From contig NZ_CP155618.1 in NCBI RefSeq assembly GCF_031128465.2, positions 1,745,501-1,809,500 on the forward strand: a stretch of 64,000 nt of DNA, in the 5' to 3' direction. A program made the translations under genes and the position numbers. Shown one piece after another: positions 16,937 through 25,200 of the stretch. The notes below the pieces were generated by a model. The model searched no databases. It saw only the letters and a program-made list of their open reading frames with translations, and was not told where the DNA came from. Origin of the DNA: Mariniflexile litorale (GTDB taxonomy: Bacteria > Bacteroidota > Bacteroidia > Flavobacteriales > Flavobacteriaceae). Positions within the stretch are counted from its first letter, which is position 1, and every line of letters begins with the position of its first letter.

Positions 16937-18277
16937 TTAAAAACTAATCCCTTTTATTTTTTTATACTCCAATATGGCTTTGCTATCTGATAGTAACGAG
17001 ATGTGATAACACACACTTGAAAGTCTGTTGTATAAACTGGTATCGTTTGCTTTTATAGTTTTTGGCAAGCCTTTTAAAATAAGTTTGTCGTAGTTGGATG
17101 CAACGCCTTCAAAGGTATTATTAACAGCGTTGGTATAGGTGTTTAACAGCGTGTTGATAACACCATAACCTGCAATTTCTTTATCAATCACTTCGGTAGA
17201 TTGGTAAATATTTTCGACACTTATTTTAATGATATCCTTTATTTGTGCATCGTATTTGCTTTTATCTAACAAGGCACAGTCGAAATCACCATTTAAAATG
17301 GCTTCTTCATGGTTCATAAAAATATCGACCGTTTCGTTAATAAGACTTCCTATAGCTAAGGCACGCAAATAACCAATACGGTCTTCTCTGGAGGAAAGCG
17401 CATAATAATTTTCGGGCTTGATGTTGTGGCGTATTATTTTAGACAGGTACTCTAAAGCAAATTCTTCTTGAATAAGCCCTAGGTTGATGCCATCTTCAAA
17501 ATCGATGATGGTGTAACAAATATCATCGGCGGCTTCTACTAGAAAAGCGAGCGGATGGCGTGCGTAACTTAGGTGTTTGTCGCTACGTTTTAATAAACCT
17601 AATTCGTTCGCAACATCTTCATATGCTTTTTTTTCACTTTGGAAAAACCCATATTTTTTATCGGCTATATGGGTGGTTGGTTTTTTAGGTAAGGATTCTT
17701 TTGGGTATTTGGTAAATGCACCTAGGGTAGCATAGCTAAGGCGTAAACCACCACTTCTGCCCACTCTGCTTTCGGTTAGAATTTTAAAACCGTTTGCATT
17801 GCCTTCAAAATCGCATAAATCTTGGTATTCTTTTTCTGTTAGTTGGCTTTTATATTGGTTTCCTGCACCCGATTTAAAAAATTCGCCAATGGCTTTTTCT
17901 CCAGAATGACCAAAAGGCGGGTTTCCAATATCGTGCGCTAAAGCTGCGGAGGCTACAATAGCCCCAAAATCGTTGGTTTGATAGCCATGTACATTTTGCA
18001 AGTGCGGATGCTTTTCCAATAGTTTTTTTCCAACCAAACGCCCCAAAGAGCGCCCCACAACACTTACTTCTAAACTGTGTGTTAAGCGGGTGTGTACAAA
18101 ATCGGTTTCCGATAAAGGAATCACCTGGGTTTTATCTTGTAAACTTCTAAATTCAGACGAAAAAATAACGCGATCATAATCGACTTCAAAACCTAAACGG
18201 GTTTCGTCTTGTTCTTTTCGTATGCGTTTATTGGTGTCGCCAAAGCGTTTTAATGATAATAATTGTTCCCAGTTCAT
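16937..18277 (-). CDS. dgt: Deoxyguanosinetriphosphate triphosphohydrolase (dGTPase-type HD hydrolase)
   Basis: The enzyme cleaves dGTP (or other dNTPs) to the nucleoside plus triphosphate. The HD-domain metal ligands are visible as RLTHSLEV (His67) and AALAHDIGNPPFGHSGE (His115-Asp116). The N-terminal DYDRVIFSSEFRSLQDKTQV motif is typical of the family, as is the downstream HPLAFLVEAADDICYTIIDFEDG. At 446 residues it has family length and looks intact. It is monocistronic, convergent with the small lipoprotein gene and divergent from the phosphate block. The 11-bp repeats in the divergent region (18337-18391) are phased with the rightward gene, so regulation of dgt by them is only a possibility. 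Confidence 0.93.
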   Translation of the reverse strand: MNWEQLLSLKRFGDTNKRIRKEQDETRLGFEVDYDRVIFSSEFRSLQDKTQVIPLSETDFVHTRLTHSLEVSVVGRSLGRLVGKKLLEKHPHLQNVHGYQTNDFGAIVASAALAHDIGNPPFGHSGEKAIGEFFKSGAGNQYKSQLTEKEYQDLCDFEGNANGFKILTESRVGRSGGLRLSYATLGAFTKYPKESLPKKPTTHIADKKYGFFQSEKKAYEDVANELGLLKRSDKHLSYARHPLAFLVEAADDICYTIIDFEDGINLGLIQEEFALEYLSKIIRHNIKPENYYALSSREDRIGYLRALAIGSLINETVDIFMNHEEAILNGDFDCALLDKSKYDAQIKDIIKISVENIYQSTEVIDKEIAGYGVINTLLNTYTNAVNNTFEGVASNYDKLILKGLPKTIKANDTSLYNRLSSVCYHISLLSDSKAILEYKKIKGISF

Positions 18278-18336
18278 TGTTAAATTTTATGCTTGGGCAA
18301 GATAACTAAATTCAGCAAAACTAAAATTGAAAATCT

Positions 18337-18416
18337 GGTAACATTATGGTAACATTAAAATGATTGTTCTTTAATGTTTAAGTAACATACAATTTAAGTG
18401 GATTCGTTTTTTTTGC
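18337..18416 (+). promoter_or_regulatory. PHO-box-like 11-bp repeats and -7 element, promoter of the 18438 gene
   Basis: In-phase 11-mers are GGTAACATTAT (18337), GGTAACATTAA (18348), AATGATTGTTC (18359), TTTAATGTTTA (18370) and AGTAACATACA (18381). TTTGC at 18412 begins 31 bp after the start of the last unit. The ATG is 22 bp beyond. The spacing equals that at four other promoters in this block. Confidence 0.72.
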
Positions 18417-18437
18417 ATTGTTATTTATAATCGCAGC

Positions 18438-18824
18438 ATGAAACATTTAATTTATATTGCCCTATTCCTTTTTACCGCTTTATCCTTTGGGCAAAACACG
18501 GGCTTGATCGTTGGTAAAGTTTTAGATAATGAATTGAATGATGCACCATTAGTACTTGCTAACGTGTTGGTAAAAGGAACTTCTATTAATTTAAATACGG
18601 ATTTAACAGGTGTATTTGTTATAGAAAACCTAGAAGCTGGCGATTATACCTTAGTCTGTAGTTTTGCTGGTTATGAAACCAAAGAAATTAACGTACATGT
18701 AGATGCTTTACAAGCTACTGAAATAAAATTATCTTTAGCAGCAAGCACCATATCCTTAAGTGAGTTAGCTTTACTTACTAGCGTAGCACAAGAAGATACT
18801 AAATCGACTGCTGTTATAAATTAA
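18438..18824 (+). CDS. Secreted stand-alone carboxypeptidase-regulatory-like domain protein
   Basis: The protein has 128 residues. After a signal peptide (LFTALSFGQ) it holds one CarboxypepD_reg-like domain (GLIVGKVLDNELNDAPLV; LAGDYTL-type strand; FAGYETKEI) and a short tail. It is clearly paralogous to the N-terminus of the TonB receptor encoded 268 bp downstream, which shares QNTG, ENLEAG-YTLV-SF-GYET and ASxxSLSE. It stops where the receptor would enter its plug. It has its own signal peptide, a stop with no decayed barrel behind it, and its own conserved promoter. I therefore read it as a genuine small protein, perhaps a periplasmic accessory of the receptor, rather than a truncated gene. 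Function is unknown. Confidence 0.78.
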   Translation: MKHLIYIALFLFTALSFGQNTGLIVGKVLDNELNDAPLVLANVLVKGTSINLNTDLTGVFVIENLEAGDYTLVCSFAGYETKEINVHVDALQATEIKLSLAASTISLSELALLTSVAQEDTKSTAVIN

Positions 18825-18990
18825 CACAACTTTTATTATTTAAAAGTAAAATCTTCATAGTTGTTTCTATTCAAAAAAAGAATGGGTTTTTCACTTATTA
18901 ATATAAACTGAATCCACACATTTTATATACATTATATTTCTGTTCATTAAAAAAAGCAATGTTAAATTAATGTTTAGAAATCAACGATTC

Positions 18991-19070
18991 GGTAACATTA
19001 ACATAACGCTTTTGTTACCGTTGTTTAACCTACCCGTAACATCCTATTCATTTTGTGTTTCGTTCTTTGC
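18991..19070 (+). promoter_or_regulatory. Five consecutive PHO-box-like 11-mers plus -7 element, promoter of the TonB receptor gene
   Basis: The block splits without gaps into GGTAACATTAA (18991), CATAACGCTTT (19002), TGTTACCGTTG (19013), TTTAACCTACC (19024) and CGTAACATCCT (19035). All have TAAC (once TTAC) at positions 3-6. TTTGC begins at 19066, 31 bp from the start of the last unit. The ATG follows 22 bp after TTTGC. Confidence 0.78.
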
Positions 19071-19091
19071 ACCAGATAAAAACTAAAAAAA

Positions 19092-21863
19092 ATGAAAAAA
19101 TTAACCCTATTGTTTCTGCTATTTACAGCAACAATGTCATACAGCCAAAATACAGGTTCTGTGGTTGGTAAATTAACCGACAAAGAATACGATAATGAAC
19201 CATTGGCTTTTGCGAATGTATTAATAAAAGGTACTACAAAAGGAACTACATCGGATATTGATGGTTTATATAGTATTGAAAATTTAGAAGCAGGTGCTTA
19301 TACCCTTGTATTTAGTTTCGTTGGTTATGAAACCCAGGAAATCCAGGTAAATGTTGTTGCGAACAAGGTAACAACCGTAAATGTGCCTATGGGTGCAAGT
19401 GCTGCATCCTTATCGGAAATTGTTATCACAACCACAACAAAAAGAGAAAGTGAAACGGCGTTATTATTAGAACAAAAGAAAGCTGTAAGTTTTAAAGCAT
19501 CAATTGGAGCCGATGAACTTTCAAGAAAAGGTGTTAGCGATGTCGCTACTGCTGTAACCAAAGTAAGTGGTATTTCTAAACAAGAAGGTTCTGGTAATAT
19601 TTTTGTTAGAGGCTTAGGCGATCGTTATAACATTACAACGTTAAACGGCTTACCATTGCCTTCTAACAATCCTTCAAATAAAAATATTGTTTTAGACATT
19701 TTTACTACCGACATTGTTGAATATGTTGGAATAAGCAAAACATTCGAATCTCAAAATTATGCCGATTTTGGCGGTGCAAATATTGATATTGTATCTAAAA
19801 AATTCTCTGGAGCGCCATTTGTTACGGTAGGTGTTGGTTTAGGTGCTAATACAAATGTTTTAAAAGTGGATGACTTTTATTTGCAAGATGGTCCATCGTA
19901 TTTAGGGTTTGATTTTGGAAGCGCACCAAGTAATCCGTTGCTACCTTATAATTATGAAACAAGCTGGGACAGACAAACAAGTAAAAACACCTTTAACAAT
20001 AGTTATTCATTATCTGCTGGAAAAAAATTCAATTTAGGTGATGAAAGTCGTTTAGGCACCTTTATTACAGCTACTTTTGATGCTGATAATAAATATATTG
20101 AAGGGATAAACAGAGGTAACATCAATACCCAAGGTACTATTAATTCTGATTTCTACAAAAAATCATACCAACATAACACCAATACAACGATAATGGGTTC
20201 TGCAGATTACAAAGTTAATAATAACAATTCTGTATTATTTACATCGTTATTCTTAAACTCAAGCTCACAAGATTATAGTGAATATGAAGGCACTAATGTG
20301 AATTTTGATGGAGGAGCTTCTGGATCAGGTAATCTATCCGGATTTATTAAGCGTGGCACATTCAATAAAACACAGTTATTCATAAACCAATTATTAGGCA
20401 AACACAACATTAATGAGCAATGGGAAGCCAATTGGGCCGTTGGTTACAGTATTTTAAATAATGTAATTCCAGACCGTATGCAAAATACTTTTGTTCCTGC
20501 TCGTGATGGCTCGCCCAATTATACGTTCTTTACCGATTCTAGTATATATAATCATCGTTATTTTCAAGATTTACAGGAAAATGAATGGTCCGCAAATCTT
20601 TCAGTGTCTTATAATTTTAATGAAATAGAGGAAGCTGAGTATAGAGGGAAGTTAACCTTAGGGTATTCTGGAAAGCTAAAAGATATTTCTTTTGATTCGC
20701 AACAATACTCGTTTTTTCCAAATTTACTTAACTTCCCCCTTGAAGATATTCATAATATGGATTCTATCCTAAATGCTTCAAACTTTGATTTGACAGATGG
20801 AGATAGATCAAGCAAGCTCTCTCAATTTTATAATGGCAATTTAAATATACATGCTGTTTATGGGAATCTGGAATATCAAATATCTGATGAATTATCTGTT
20901 ATCTTAGGAGCTCGATTTGAACAGATAGACCAAAGTATATATTATGTTACTTCACTTGAACCAAGTGGTGATACGTCTAATTATACTCCTGTTAATTTTT
21001 TACCTAGTTTGACTGCAAAGTATAAATTAAATGATAAGCAAAATTTAAAATTTGCAGCAAGTAAAACTTATACTTTGCCACAATTTAAGGAAAAAGTCAA
21101 ATTATTTTTTGAAGAAGTAACCCAAGGCTATGAAGGAAATCCGAATTTATATGCATCAACCAATTATAATGTAGACTTAGGTTGGGAAATTTTCCCTAGT
21201 AATAGCGAACTAGTTTCGGTAACTGCTTTTGGTAAATTAATTCAAAACCCAATTAACGAAATGTTTACCAATTCTTCTTCTGGAAACATTACTTATGCTA
21301 ATACAGGTGAAAAAGCAACTGTAGTAGGTGCTGAAATTGAATTAAGAAAAAATGTTTTTGAAATCGAAAATGAAAACGATTTAAAACATAAATTATCATT
21401 TGGAATAAATGGCTCATACATTTATCACAATCAAGATTTAGATAAAGATAAAGTTTTGGAAGAAAATGGTTTTGGTGCAAACTTTACATTTGATGAGGTG
21501 AAGCTGTCTGGAGCATCCGATTTTTTAGCAAATGCCGACATTACTTTTTTAAAGGAATTTGCTAAACATAAAGATATATCTGCAACCTTATCTTATGCTT
21601 ATTTTTCAGACAAATTAGCTGTTATTGGAACTTCTGGCTTAGGTAATATGGTTGATAAGTCTATAAACAGATTAGATTTCATTATTAAATCTAACTTAAC
21701 AAAGAATCTAAAACTAGGAGTATCTTATAAAAACATATTAAACCCAATCTATGAAAGGATGTTGGAACAAAGTGAAGTGTCTGGGAGCACAACACCCGAT
21801 ATTTTAGTTAGTTCATACAAAATAGGTTCTGATTTAAAACTTTCGTTAGAATATAAGTTTTAA
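19092..21863 (+). CDS. TonB-dependent receptor of the phosphate-type locus
   Basis: This is a 923-residue outer-membrane receptor. It has a signal peptide (TMSYSQ), a carboxypeptidase-regulatory-like domain (about 22-100), a plug (VSGISKQEGSGNIFVRGLGD; DRYNITTLNGLPLPS; FTTDIVEYVGISKTF) and a barrel ending SYKIGSDLKLSLEYKF. It lacks the SusC-type GYGTQ box, and the next gene is not SusD. It is followed by a lipoprotein gene with the same promoter type, a porin and a PiT permease. Uptake of phosphate or a phosphorylated compound is therefore inferred from context; the ligand cannot be read from the sequence. A 42-bp palindromic terminator follows the gene. Confidence 0.9.
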   Translation: MKKLTLLFLLFTATMSYSQNTGSVVGKLTDKEYDNEPLAFANVLIKGTTKGTTSDIDGLYSIENLEAGAYTLVFSFVGYETQEIQVNVVANKVTTVNVPMGASAASLSEIVITTTTKRESETALLLEQKKAVSFKASIGADELSRKGVSDVATAVTKVSGISKQEGSGNIFVRGLGDRYNITTLNGLPLPSNNPSNKNIVLDIFTTDIVEYVGISKTFESQNYADFGGANIDIVSKKFSGAPFVTVGVGLGANTNVLKVDDFYLQDGPSYLGFDFGSAPSNPLLPYNYETSWDRQTSKNTFNNSYSLSAGKKFNLGDESRLGTFITATFDADNKYIEGINRGNINTQGTINSDFYKKSYQHNTNTTIMGSADYKVNNNNSVLFTSLFLNSSSQDYSEYEGTNVNFDGGASGSGNLSGFIKRGTFNKTQLFINQLLGKHNINEQWEANWAVGYSILNNVIPDRMQNTFVPARDGSPNYTFFTDSSIYNHRYFQDLQENEWSANLSVSYNFNEIEEAEYRGKLTLGYSGKLKDISFDSQQYSFFPNLLNFPLEDIHNMDSILNASNFDLTDGDRSSKLSQFYNGNLNIHAVYGNLEYQISDELSVILGARFEQIDQSIYYVTSLEPSGDTSNYTPVNFLPSLTAKYKLNDKQNLKFAASKTYTLPQFKEKVKLFFEEVTQGYEGNPNLYASTNYNVDLGWEIFPSNSELVSVTAFGKLIQNPINEMFTNSSSGNITYANTGEKATVVGAEIELRKNVFEIENENDLKHKLSFGINGSYIYHNQDLDKDKVLEENGFGANFTFDEVKLSGASDFLANADITFLKEFAKHKDISATLSYAYFSDKLAVIGTSGLGNMVDKSINRLDFIIKSNLTKNLKLGVSYKNILNPIYERMLEQSEVSGSTTPDILVSSYKIGSDLKLSLEYKF

Positions 21864-21884
21864 AAAAAATACGATTTTTAAATT

Positions 21885-21926
21885 AGCAAAAAGGTGATTG
21901 AATATATATTCAATCACCTTTTTGCT
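21885..21926. terminator. Perfect 42-bp palindrome, terminator after the TonB receptor gene
   Basis: The arm at 21885-21905 (AGCAAAAAGGTGATTGAATA plus T) is exactly complementary to 21906-21926, with no loop bases. The T5 within the descending arm and the position 22 bp after the stop suggest a terminator that works on either strand. Confidence 0.75.
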
Positions 21927-21981
21927 TTATACACTTTTATGTAAAATTTATGTTAACTCAAATCACCTTTTTATAAAAATA

Positions 21982-22039
21982 CTTAACAACAAGGTAATAA
22001 AGGCTTAACCTATTAAAAACAGTTTGGTGCTTTCTTTGC
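21982..22039 (+). promoter_or_regulatory. PHO-box-like repeats and -7 element, promoter of the 22070 lipoprotein gene
   Basis: In-phase 11-mers are CTTAACAACAA (21982), GGTAATAAAGG (21993) and CTTAACCTATT (22004). TTTGC begins at 22035, again exactly 31 bp from the start of the last unit. The ATG is at 22070. Confidence 0.7.
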
Positions 22040-22069
22040 CACATAAAATAAAACAAAAAATATTCAAAA

Positions 22070-23182
22070 ATGAAAAAATCAATTTTAGCAATAGCAGCAA
22101 TTGTTACCCTTGCTTTTACAAGTTGTAGTGACGATAATGGATCATCAGATAAAAGTACTTTCGAGTTGAAAGTAGATGATTTAAAAGGAAACATTAATGA
22201 TGGTACTATTACTTTAGATCCATCTCAAACCTATACTTTAACTGGTGGTTTAGTTGTAAAATCTGGCGCTACTTTAACAATTCCTGCTGGAACTACTATA
22301 AAATCAGATCCTACAGTTGGAGTAGATCCAAACACTCTATATATTGCTGTTGAAAGAGGAGCAACAATTAATATTAACGGAACTGCGGCAAACCCTGTAA
22401 TTATGACTTCAGGGCAAGCATCACCTGAGCAAAGTGATTGGGGAGGTCTAATTATATGTGGTGATGGAAAAGTAAATACAGGAGATAATGGAACATCTGA
22501 AGTTGGAGGCTTACTATATGGTGGTAATAACAATGCAGATTCGTCAGGTAAGATTAACTATTTAATAATTAAATACACTGGTTCTAATTTCTCTTCAAGC
22601 AAAGAATATAACGGTGTTTCGTTTTTTGGAGTAGGTAGCGGAACTCAAGTTTCTAATATTTACACTTTTGAAAGTGGAGACGATGGTATTGAGTTTTTTG
22701 GTGGTGCTGTAAATGCGTCTAATTTAATAATCATAAATTCTTATGATGATTCTTTAGATTTCGCTGATGGATATGTTGGTTCTATTAACAATATATATAT
22801 TTCAGGGGTTACTAAAGCAGGTATTGAAGGATCAAATAATGAGCAAAATGGTGCCATAACTCCAATGACAGATGCTAAATTATCAAATGTTTCAATTGTA
22901 AAAGGAAGTGATGCCAAATTTGGAGCTACTGAGCAAGCTATTAACTTTAAAGATGGTGGTGGAAAACAACTATATACTAATTTATTTGTTTCAGGTATCG
23001 AGACATTTGCTAAAGTAGATGCTGGAACTGCTGCAGCTGCAAGAATTGCCGCTGGAGACTTTAAAGTAAATGGTAAAAACTTTGTAAGTGCAAGCAACTT
23101 AACTACTGATTATGTTTCAGCTGAAACAGGTGCTGGTTCTGGAGCTACGCTACCTACTTGGGCAGCATGGATTAACAACTAA
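22070..23182 (+). CDS. Lipoprotein of unknown function, beta-helix-like, in phosphate-type locus
   Basis: The protein has 370 residues. The signal ends LAFTSC, giving a lipid anchor. The body has the regular short-strand, Gly/Asn/Thr-rich character of a right-handed beta-helix (TLTIPAGTTIKSDPTVG; NINGTAANPVIMTSGQ; SNIYTFESGDDGIEFFGGAV; NLIIINSYDDSLDFADG). There is no lyase or phosphatase active-site motif that I recognise. It follows the TonB receptor with its own matching promoter, so a surface binding or accessory role in the same uptake process is inferred. Good terminators before and after make it monocistronic. Confidence 0.75.
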   Translation: MKKSILAIAAIVTLAFTSCSDDNGSSDKSTFELKVDDLKGNINDGTITLDPSQTYTLTGGLVVKSGATLTIPAGTTIKSDPTVGVDPNTLYIAVERGATININGTAANPVIMTSGQASPEQSDWGGLIICGDGKVNTGDNGTSEVGGLLYGGNNNADSSGKINYLIIKYTGSNFSSSKEYNGVSFFGVGSGTQVSNIYTFESGDDGIEFFGGAVNASNLIIINSYDDSLDFADGYVGSINNIYISGVTKAGIEGSNNEQNGAITPMTDAKLSNVSIVKGSDAKFGATEQAINFKDGGGKQLYTNLFVSGIETFAKVDAGTAAAARIAAGDFKVNGKNFVSASNLTTDYVSAETGAGSGATLPTWAAWINN

Positions 23183-23209
23183 TAAGAAACAATTAGTTTT
23201 ATATAATTG

Positions 23210-23240
23210 AAAAGCATCCCATTTGGGATGCTTTTTGTTT
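23210..23240 (+). terminator. Rho-independent terminator after the 22070 lipoprotein gene
   Basis: The stem is AAAAGCATCCCA (23210-23221) with TGGGATGCTTTT (23224-23235), followed by T-rich sequence. Confidence 0.85.
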
Positions 23241-23264
23241 TTAGTTTATTTAAAAAAATGTTAC

Positions 23265-23600
23265 TTATTGAATTTCAGATTCTTTTAAACTCGCTATAGC
23301 ATTGTTGCTATAATCTACTTCTTTTATGGTTTCATTAGTGTAATAAAACCATTTGCCGACTTTTTTACCATTATCATAATTTCCTGAAACTGTTTTTTTG
23401 CCTGCTGTATCAAAACTTAACCACTCACCCTGTAATTTACCATCTGTTGTGTAAGTTCCAGTTTGACTTACAACATCATTGTCATGATAATAAACCACTT
23501 CAATTAAATTAGTGTCTTTGTTAAGTTTTAAATCTCTCTTTTGTTGTCCAAAAGAAACCACAGTAATTAAAAAGGCAAAAACTAAAATACATTTCTTCAT
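23265..23600 (-). CDS. Small secreted MORN-repeat-like protein
   Basis: The protein has 111 residues, with start chosen at MKKCILVFAFLITVVSFGQ because it gives a clean signal peptide. A start 24 codons further upstream would place charged residues first. The mature part has MORN-like or YwqK-like repeats (GTYTTDGKLQGEWLSFDT; GNYDNGKKVGKWFYY). Such proteins are common in Flavobacteriia with no settled function. It is inserted on the opposite strand inside the phosphate-type block. Its upstream region carries four in-phase GTTAnC-like 11-mers and a perfect TATATTTG -7 element at 23628-23635, so co-regulation is plausible. Confidence 0.78.
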   Translation of the reverse strand: MKKCILVFAFLITVVSFGQQKRDLKLNKDTNLIEVVYYHDNDVVSQTGTYTTDGKLQGEWLSFDTAGKKTVSGNYDNGKKVGKWFYYTNETIKEVDYSNNAIASLKESEIQ

Positions 23601-23627
23601 AATTATGGGGGTTTTAACATTATATAT

Positions 23628-23681
23628 CAAATATACAAATTTGTTAACTTTAAAACAACGTCTTGTTAACATTAAGATAAC
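23628..23681 (-). promoter_or_regulatory. Candidate promoter of the MORN-like gene with 11-bp-phased GTTAAC units
   Basis: Read on the minus strand, consecutive 11-mers are GTTATCTTAAT (from 23681), GTTAACAAGAC (23670), GTTGTTTTAAA (23659) and GTTAACAAATT (23648). TATATTTG at 23635-23628 is a perfect -7 element. Its distance to the repeats does not match the 31-bp rule of the other promoters. A weaker TTTG at 23639 does match, so the arrangement is tentative. Confidence 0.45.
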
Positions 23682-23699
23682 ATTGTCATGATAACTGTT

Positions 23700-23908
23700 T
23701 GTTTTTTAGAATATTACCAATGTTAAATTTAACATTGGTAATATTAATAATTACTTAATATTAATATTACAATTAGCTAAACTAAAAGATTGATATTCGC
23801 AATGTCTTAAGACATAACAATTAGTTTTTCATATAATCTATTAGTTTTTGTCGACTACATTATCATGATTTCTAATGAGCTGCCTTTGGCCGAGGCAGCT
23901 TTTTTTTG
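23700..23908 (+). ncRNA. Possible small RNA ending at an orphan terminator
   Basis: This segment holds no reasonable ORF. It begins after forward-oriented repeats GTTAACATTAA (23665) and GATAACATTGT (23676). It contains a perfect 36-bp palindrome (23710-23745, AATATTACCAATGTTAAA and its complement) and ends in a strong forward terminator. No plus-strand gene lies upstream to use that terminator, because the preceding gene has its own at 23210. A transcript is inferred, not shown. Confidence 0.3.
23878..23908 (+). terminator. Strong forward terminator without an obvious gene
   Basis: The stem is AGCTGCCT (23878-23885) with AGGCAGCT (23893-23900), followed by eight T. On the minus strand there is no T tract, so it is directional. 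It lies just before the porin promoter repeats. Confidence 0.8.
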
Positions 23909-23915
23909 TTTTAAA

Positions 23916-23962
23916 CTTAATTATTAGGAAACATTTAGTTAACATTGGTTTTAGTTATTTGC
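23916..23962 (+). promoter_or_regulatory. PHO-box-like repeats and -7 element, promoter of the porin gene
   Basis: In-phase 11-mers are CTTAATTATTA (23916), GGAAACATTTA (23927) and GTTAACATTGG (23938). TTTGC begins at 23958, which is 31 bp from the 23927 unit and 20 bp (one unit less) from the 23938 unit. The ATG is 25 bp further on. Confidence 0.65.
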
Positions 23963-23986
23963 AGCGACAAAAACTAAGAAATAATA

Positions 23987-25195
23987 ATGAAAATTAAATT
24001 TTCAATAGTTGCGATATTAATTTATGCAACTACTTCACTGAACGCACAAGAAATTAACGGCTCTAAATTTGGAAAAGGTTTATTAAACATTGTGGGACAA
24101 GATAGTTCTTGGACTATGAAAGTTGGTTTAAGAATGCAGTTTTTGTCTCTAGCCAGTTGGGATGCAGAAGATGGCCGCCTAATGAATCCGAATTCTGATT
24201 TTTCTGTTAGAAGAGCTCGTTTAAAATTTGAAGGGTTTGCTTATAGTCCAAAACTTGAATATAAATTAGAATTAGGCTTATCCAATGATGATTTATCGGG
24301 AGGATCAGTTTACACAGGCAATGCACCTAGGCACATACTTGATGCAGTCGTAAAATGGAATTTTTATAAGGATTTTGTATTATGGGCTGGACAAACTAAA
24401 TTACCGGGAAATAGAGAACGCGTTATTTCTTCTGGAAATATGCAATTTGTAGACCGTTCTTTACTTAACAGTCGATTTACTATTGATCGCGATATGGGTA
24501 TTCAATTACATCATCATTTTAATTTAAGTAAAACTTTTGTTGTTAAGGAAATAGTAGCTATATCACAAGGTGAAGGAAGGAATATAACTAAAGGAAATCT
24601 GGGAGGACATCAATACACAACCAGATTAGAACTATTTCCTTTTGGTGAATTTACTGATGGAGGTGATTATTCTGGTAGTGATTTAAAAAGAGAAAAAACA
24701 CCAAAATTAGCATTAGCAGTTACTTATGATTTTAATAACAATGCTGTTAAAACACGAAGTAATCAAGGGGCTTACATGGTTATTGATAATGAGGAAAGCT
24801 TTTTTGAAACAAACATCAATACCCTTTATATAGATGCCATGTTTAAGTATCTCGGCTTTTCTTTTATGGGAGAGTATGCCCAAAGAGATGCCAAAGACCC
24901 CTATGCTAAAAACAGTGATGGTTCTCTAACAGGGGCAGAAGTACAAGTAGGCAATGGTTTAAACATGCAAGCAGGATACCTTTTTAAATCTAATTGGGAA
25001 ATTTCAGGACGTTATACAAATATTGAACTCAACAAAACCGTCACAGGTAAAGATGCCGAAAATCAATACACCTTAGGTGTTTCAAAATATATTGTTGGAC
25101 ATAAATTAAAAGTACAATCGGACATCAGCTATCTAGATATTGCTAACAGCAATAACCAATTGTTGTATCGATTACAGTTTGATATTCATTTCTAA
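23987..25195 (+). CDS. OprO/OprP-type phosphate-selective porin
   Basis: This is a 402-residue outer-membrane barrel protein. A signal peptide (TTSLNAQ) is followed by the family's N-terminal pattern SWTMKVGLRMQFLSLASW and FSVRRARLKFEGFAYSPKLE. The INDxL-like strand segment YKLELGLSNDD and LWAGQTKLPGNRERVISSGN, both typical of the OprO/P superfamily, come next. The C-terminus ends in an aromatic strand (LLYRLQFDIHF). Phosphate or polyphosphate selectivity is the family's best-known role and fits the PiT permease gene 74 bp downstream. Both have separate, matching promoters. Confidence 0.88.
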   Translation: MKIKFSIVAILIYATTSLNAQEINGSKFGKGLLNIVGQDSSWTMKVGLRMQFLSLASWDAEDGRLMNPNSDFSVRRARLKFEGFAYSPKLEYKLELGLSNDDLSGGSVYTGNAPRHILDAVVKWNFYKDFVLWAGQTKLPGNRERVISSGNMQFVDRSLLNSRFTIDRDMGIQLHHHFNLSKTFVVKEIVAISQGEGRNITKGNLGGHQYTTRLELFPFGEFTDGGDYSGSDLKREKTPKLALAVTYDFNNNAVKTRSNQGAYMVIDNEESFFETNINTLYIDAMFKYLGFSFMGEYAQRDAKDPYAKNSDGSLTGAEVQVGNGLNMQAGYLFKSNWEISGRYTNIELNKTVTGKDAENQYTLGVSKYIVGHKLKVQSDISYLDIANSNNQLLYRLQFDIHF

Positions 25196-25200
25196 TAAAA

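Noticed and set aside
18438-18824. Short regulatory-domain gene as a truncated TonB receptor pseudogene
   Set aside because: No barrel or plug remnant follows the stop, the gene has a signal peptide, and its promoter has the conserved geometry. An independent small protein is more likely.
20000-21800. SusC-type glycan importer identity for the 19092 receptor
   Set aside because: It lacks the DEVVVIGYGTQ box, has no SusD gene beside it, and sits in a porin/PiT context with shared promoter repeats.
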